From contig NW_025791658.1 in the NCBI RefSeq assembly GCF_921293095.1, forward strand, positions 4,464,001 through 4,528,000: a stretch of DNA of 64,000 nucleotides, read 5' to 3'. This document shows, piece after piece, positions 61,233-64,000 of the stretch. Position 1 is the first letter of the stretch, and the number at the start of each line of letters is the position of its first letter. The position numbers and the translations under genes were made by a program. The stretch is from Ischnura elegans. Taxonomy: Eukaryota; Arthropoda; Insecta; Odonata; Coenagrionidae. The notes under the pieces are model-generated. The model searched no databases and was not told the origin of the DNA. It saw only the letters and a program-made list of their open reading frames with translations.

Positions 61233-61460
61233 CGTATGAACATTTCTGCTTGTGGCTTGTTTGTTTACGAAAGCCCAAAGAATAGATAGAGAGCAGCAAT
61301 TGTTGAAAATGTTCCTAAAATATGTTAAAACGTACTTCATTTTCATTCACCTGTGTACTCCTGTACCTGGTGGCCAAAACCCCAAGATAGTTTGTATTCT
61401 TTATTCACGGTGTTCACCTTCAGGAACCCAATTTACATACATAATTCCATGATTTGGACA

Positions 61461-61646
61461 TGCAACCTTTTTTCATAGTGGTGAATTCAGACTTTTCCAC
61501 AGGTTGATTGTCGCTTGGTTTCATTGGTAACAACTTTTATTTGCCTGGAGATCTTGGTGCACACATGTTCCATGATATTCGACACGTCTTTGTTTAGTTA
61601 CAAAAAAAAGAAAGAAAAAATGCCCATAAAGGACATATTTACATAG
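61461..61646. other. Short spacer
   Basis: Nothing recognised. Confidence 0.35.
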
Positions 61647-61810
61647 TTAACCAGTGACGTGCAATTCTTGTTACACTTCCAGTCACGTGCGGCCTGGGAG
61701 ACCGCAATAAATCAAAAATTCATAAAATATTGCTACGCCATTTTTATTGTTTCGTTTAATTTTACTTTGAATGCTTAAGTATTTTAAAACTTTAGTTTAG
61801 TTTTTAGAGT
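61647..61810 (+). mobile_element. Family P element, copy P2, truncated
   Basis: Starts TTAA|CCAGTGACGTGCAATTC and matches P1 for about 130 bp, including GCGGCCTGGGAGACCGC. The right end is absent. Confidence 0.7.
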
Positions 61811-61902
61811 TTAGAGGATTACCCTGTGAGGGAGAATAATCCAACTATCAAATCGCTAGATAGATTGAGATATAATGAGAAAGTAAAAAAAGTTAATAAT
61901 TA
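61811..61902. other. Short spacer
   Basis: Nothing recognised. Confidence 0.35.
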
Positions 61903-62285
61903 GGGAAGGTCGGATCGGATCCAAAGTGACGGAAGACATCGGATCTGGATCCGAAATTTTCAGTAGTGGCTTCAGTGAATGCAATAAGGGTGGAAAGAGT
62001 TCCGATTCTATCTTCAAATGCCCCATCGCATGCGATTCCTGTCCTACTCATGAACCGTTTTGTTTGAAAGCTCTCGCAGAGGTTACGTGGGAGAATTTCA
62101 GCCGTGGAAAATGGAAAAGGCAAAATACGACCGGCACCTAGGGTGACTCTTCCCAAGAGATTGAACAATCATCGGGGGAATCTCAGCATCAGGAATTCGA
62201 AATTATCCGAACCGAAAGATCTGGCTCCGAAAATCAAGGATCCGATCCGAATTCGGATCTGAAAAAAATCCGTCCATCCGTAGTG
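61903..62285 (+). mobile_element. Family N element, copy N2
   Basis: Left end GGGAAGGTCGGATCGGATCC, right end AATCCGTCCATCCGTAGTGGG, with GGATC words throughout. Shares the GAGATTGAACAATC region with N1. Superfamily not identified. Confidence 0.6.
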
Positions 62286-62563
62286 GGAATGAAATTAAAG
62301 TTTGAATGCGTTGTATTTTTGTTTCCCTCCAGTCGAAATGAAACATATTCATTTCTCTCCATTTCCATTTCACTTACCATCGGTGGAGAAAAGACAATCG
62401 GAAACAAAATGTTGCCAAGGTCAGCCAAGTTACGGGCATGTCCTCTTATATAAATTCAATGCAGGTAATCAGCAGGTATTTCTTTTATGATTTCGAAGGA
62501 TGAATTAATGTCCTTAACGGGAACACCATGCCCTGACCCAACTCAAACCCAACCCAACGTCGA
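62286..62563. other. Short spacer
   Basis: Nothing recognised. Confidence 0.35.
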
Positions 62564-62568
62564 TGTTC

Positions 62569-63203
62569 CAGGGCTCCCACTCAACGGTGAAAACCTTGAA
62601 AACGTGAATAAGCCGTGAATTTCGTCTGCCGTGAAAAAACCTGGAAATAGCCGTGAATTTCGTCATAAAACCATAAAAATCTCTCAAACTTAAAGAAAAA
62701 GAACTACAATTGACAAATGAAAAAAAACATGATATTTCAATGATGTTTCAAGGCCGAGCCACATACAGACACTGTCCACACATTCATCTCCACACGTATA
62801 TTCGCAGTGCAATAATTGGTGCCTTGTGCCATGACGACACATTGATCTTGAGCCTGTGATTGGAAGACCGGCAAACAAAGTGTTCATTAACCCTGGCGAA
62901 AAATCAGACTCTTCTTTACTTCCCTACCTCTCTGCTCCCTCCATTTTGCCACTCACAACCTTAAGCTAAATTTTGATATTGATAGGTGACGTCATGAGAA
63001 ATAGCACTTTCATTGCTGCATTTGAATTCACGGTGCCTGTCGCCGTTGATAAATTTTTAGTTAACGTGCGGGCGGTGATTGTTACGTCATTAATATTTCT
63101 GCCTACAATGGCTTATCAACAGACCGTGAATCTGACGATTTTTTGACCATGAAAACCTGGAAAAAACTGTGAGTTTTATAATTTCGTTAGAGTGGGAACC
63201 CTG
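62569..63203 (+). mobile_element. Family O element, copy O2 (hAT-like)
   Basis: 635 bp, ends CAGGGCTCCCACTCAAC and GTTAGAGTGGGAACCCTG, with a perfect 5-bp duplication TGTTC at 62564-62568 and 63204-63208. Same orientation and nearly the same length as O1. Confidence 0.9.
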
Positions 63204-63208
63204 TGTTC

Positions 63209-63466
63209 AAATCCAGCAATTAGAAAGATCTCGGGATTGGTCGCCAAACGCATCCTTGCAACAACGCAAATTGGGTCCCTAGATTACCCTTCTAACGTTT
63301 ATGTCACAAATCTAAGTCAACTTAGTGCATTAGCAAATAGACCACTGCAAGGGATGAAATATGATTTTATGCTTTTCCGGTGAATGTTGTGGGTAAAAAC
63401 CCTTCTCGGGATTCAAAAAAAATTATCCCCGAGGATGAGCCTCGAGTCGGAGCTTGAAACGTTGGC
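63209..63466. other. Short spacer
   Basis: Nothing recognised. Confidence 0.35.
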
Positions 63467-64000
63467 AATAGGGTGGTTTCCTATTATTTTTTTATTGCCT
63501 AAATCGAAAGATTATTACTCCTAGAGTACGTATTTCACTCTTTCAGATTTTTAAAAGACGGCATCTATTTTTCGCGATTAAATGAAAAGTGAAAATTTTC
63601 AAGCACATGAAAACGCGACGCGTAAGTATGAATGCCGGGAAATCTCTCCGTGTGACGTATTTCTGGTTCCTGCTGCCGCCCTGTGAGGTGACCTTGAGGC
63701 GAGGCTTAGCGCTGATACGTCGCAGGATGCTAGCGGATAGCTGAGTACCTTGCTGGATGGTAGCGCTTGGCTTAAAAAAGGTTTATTAATACCTTATCAA
63801 ACGAAGAAAACTTTCTGAACTTAGCCAGTTTTAATGGGTGATTATTAAGACATGTTTCCCTGAGCTCTGTGCCTCATGCATGCATTGGTAGCCTCTGACG
63901 ATGCATAACTCCTATCCTCTCGTGTAGAAACTAGGTCCCTGTGACGTCACGTGGAGTGGCATCGCATGGGCACCAATCTGGCCTTTTTCAAATGCGGTTA
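63467..64000 (+). mobile_element. Family A MITE, copy A13, cut by window end
   Basis: Starts AATAGGGTGGTTTCC and follows the consensus to the window edge, past the TGACGTCACGTGG element near 63941. Confidence 0.9.

Larger units (their letters stand above)
59530..61460 (-). mobile_element. Old mariner remnant split by P1, A12 and Q1
   Basis: Minus strand, in order: VNWVPEGE..TVNKEY (about 61440-61370); then KQSELWKNKLWILHQDSAPA (about 61140-61075, with the second catalytic Asp in HQDSAPAHNAL); then KTFLAKHGIPVLGHPPYSPE (about 59700-59625) with LAPCDIFIF carrying the third Asp. Frame breaks are numerous. A different mariner lineage from 51559 (HPPYSPELAPCD against HPPYSPDLAPSD). Confidence 0.7.

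Overview
The window looks like nuclear DNA of an arthropod, probably an insect. It is AT-rich, has almost no long open reading frames, and is packed with eukaryotic transposable-element debris: mariner, pogo/Tigger-like, hAT-like and TTAA (piggyBac-like) non-autonomous elements, RTE/CR1-like and Jockey-like LINEs, a tRNA-derived SINE and a solo LTR. No species is claimed, and there is no sign of bacterial organisation.

Only two genes are convincing. They are large, apparently intronless, same-strand paralogues at 17837-21682 (1281 codons) and 38157-42338 (1393 codons), about 16.5 kb apart. Both encode a long Ser/Glu/Thr-rich N-terminal region, a short ankyrin-like segment, a coiled coil, more low-complexity sequence and a conserved C-terminal domain of about 210 residues. 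That domain resembles, from memory, a domain found at the end of other arthropod ankyrin proteins, but the HExxH-type site I would expect is replaced in both copies. Gene 1 carries an internal duplication with a deleted second copy and three 30-residue repeats. Gene 2 ends inside the first unit of a 93-bp minisatellite and is followed by about 4 kb of decayed long-period repeat.

Layout: 1-17800 is mostly repeats (family A and B MITEs, a solo LTR, a PIF-like element, three LINE remnants). 17837-21682 is gene 1. 21683-38156 holds nested transposons, including two separate three-level nests. 38157-42338 is gene 2. 42297-48810 holds tandem repeats. 48811-64000 holds more nested transposons, including a nearly intact mariner whose transposase has one in-frame stop.

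The dominant repeat, called family A here, is about 660 bp, with ends AATAGGGTGGTTTCC and GGAAACTACCCTATT, in at least 12 full or partial copies. Family letters (A-S) are local names. Several nests can be read as insertion histories because target-site duplications are preserved; removing the younger element and one duplication restores the older element or its reading frame.
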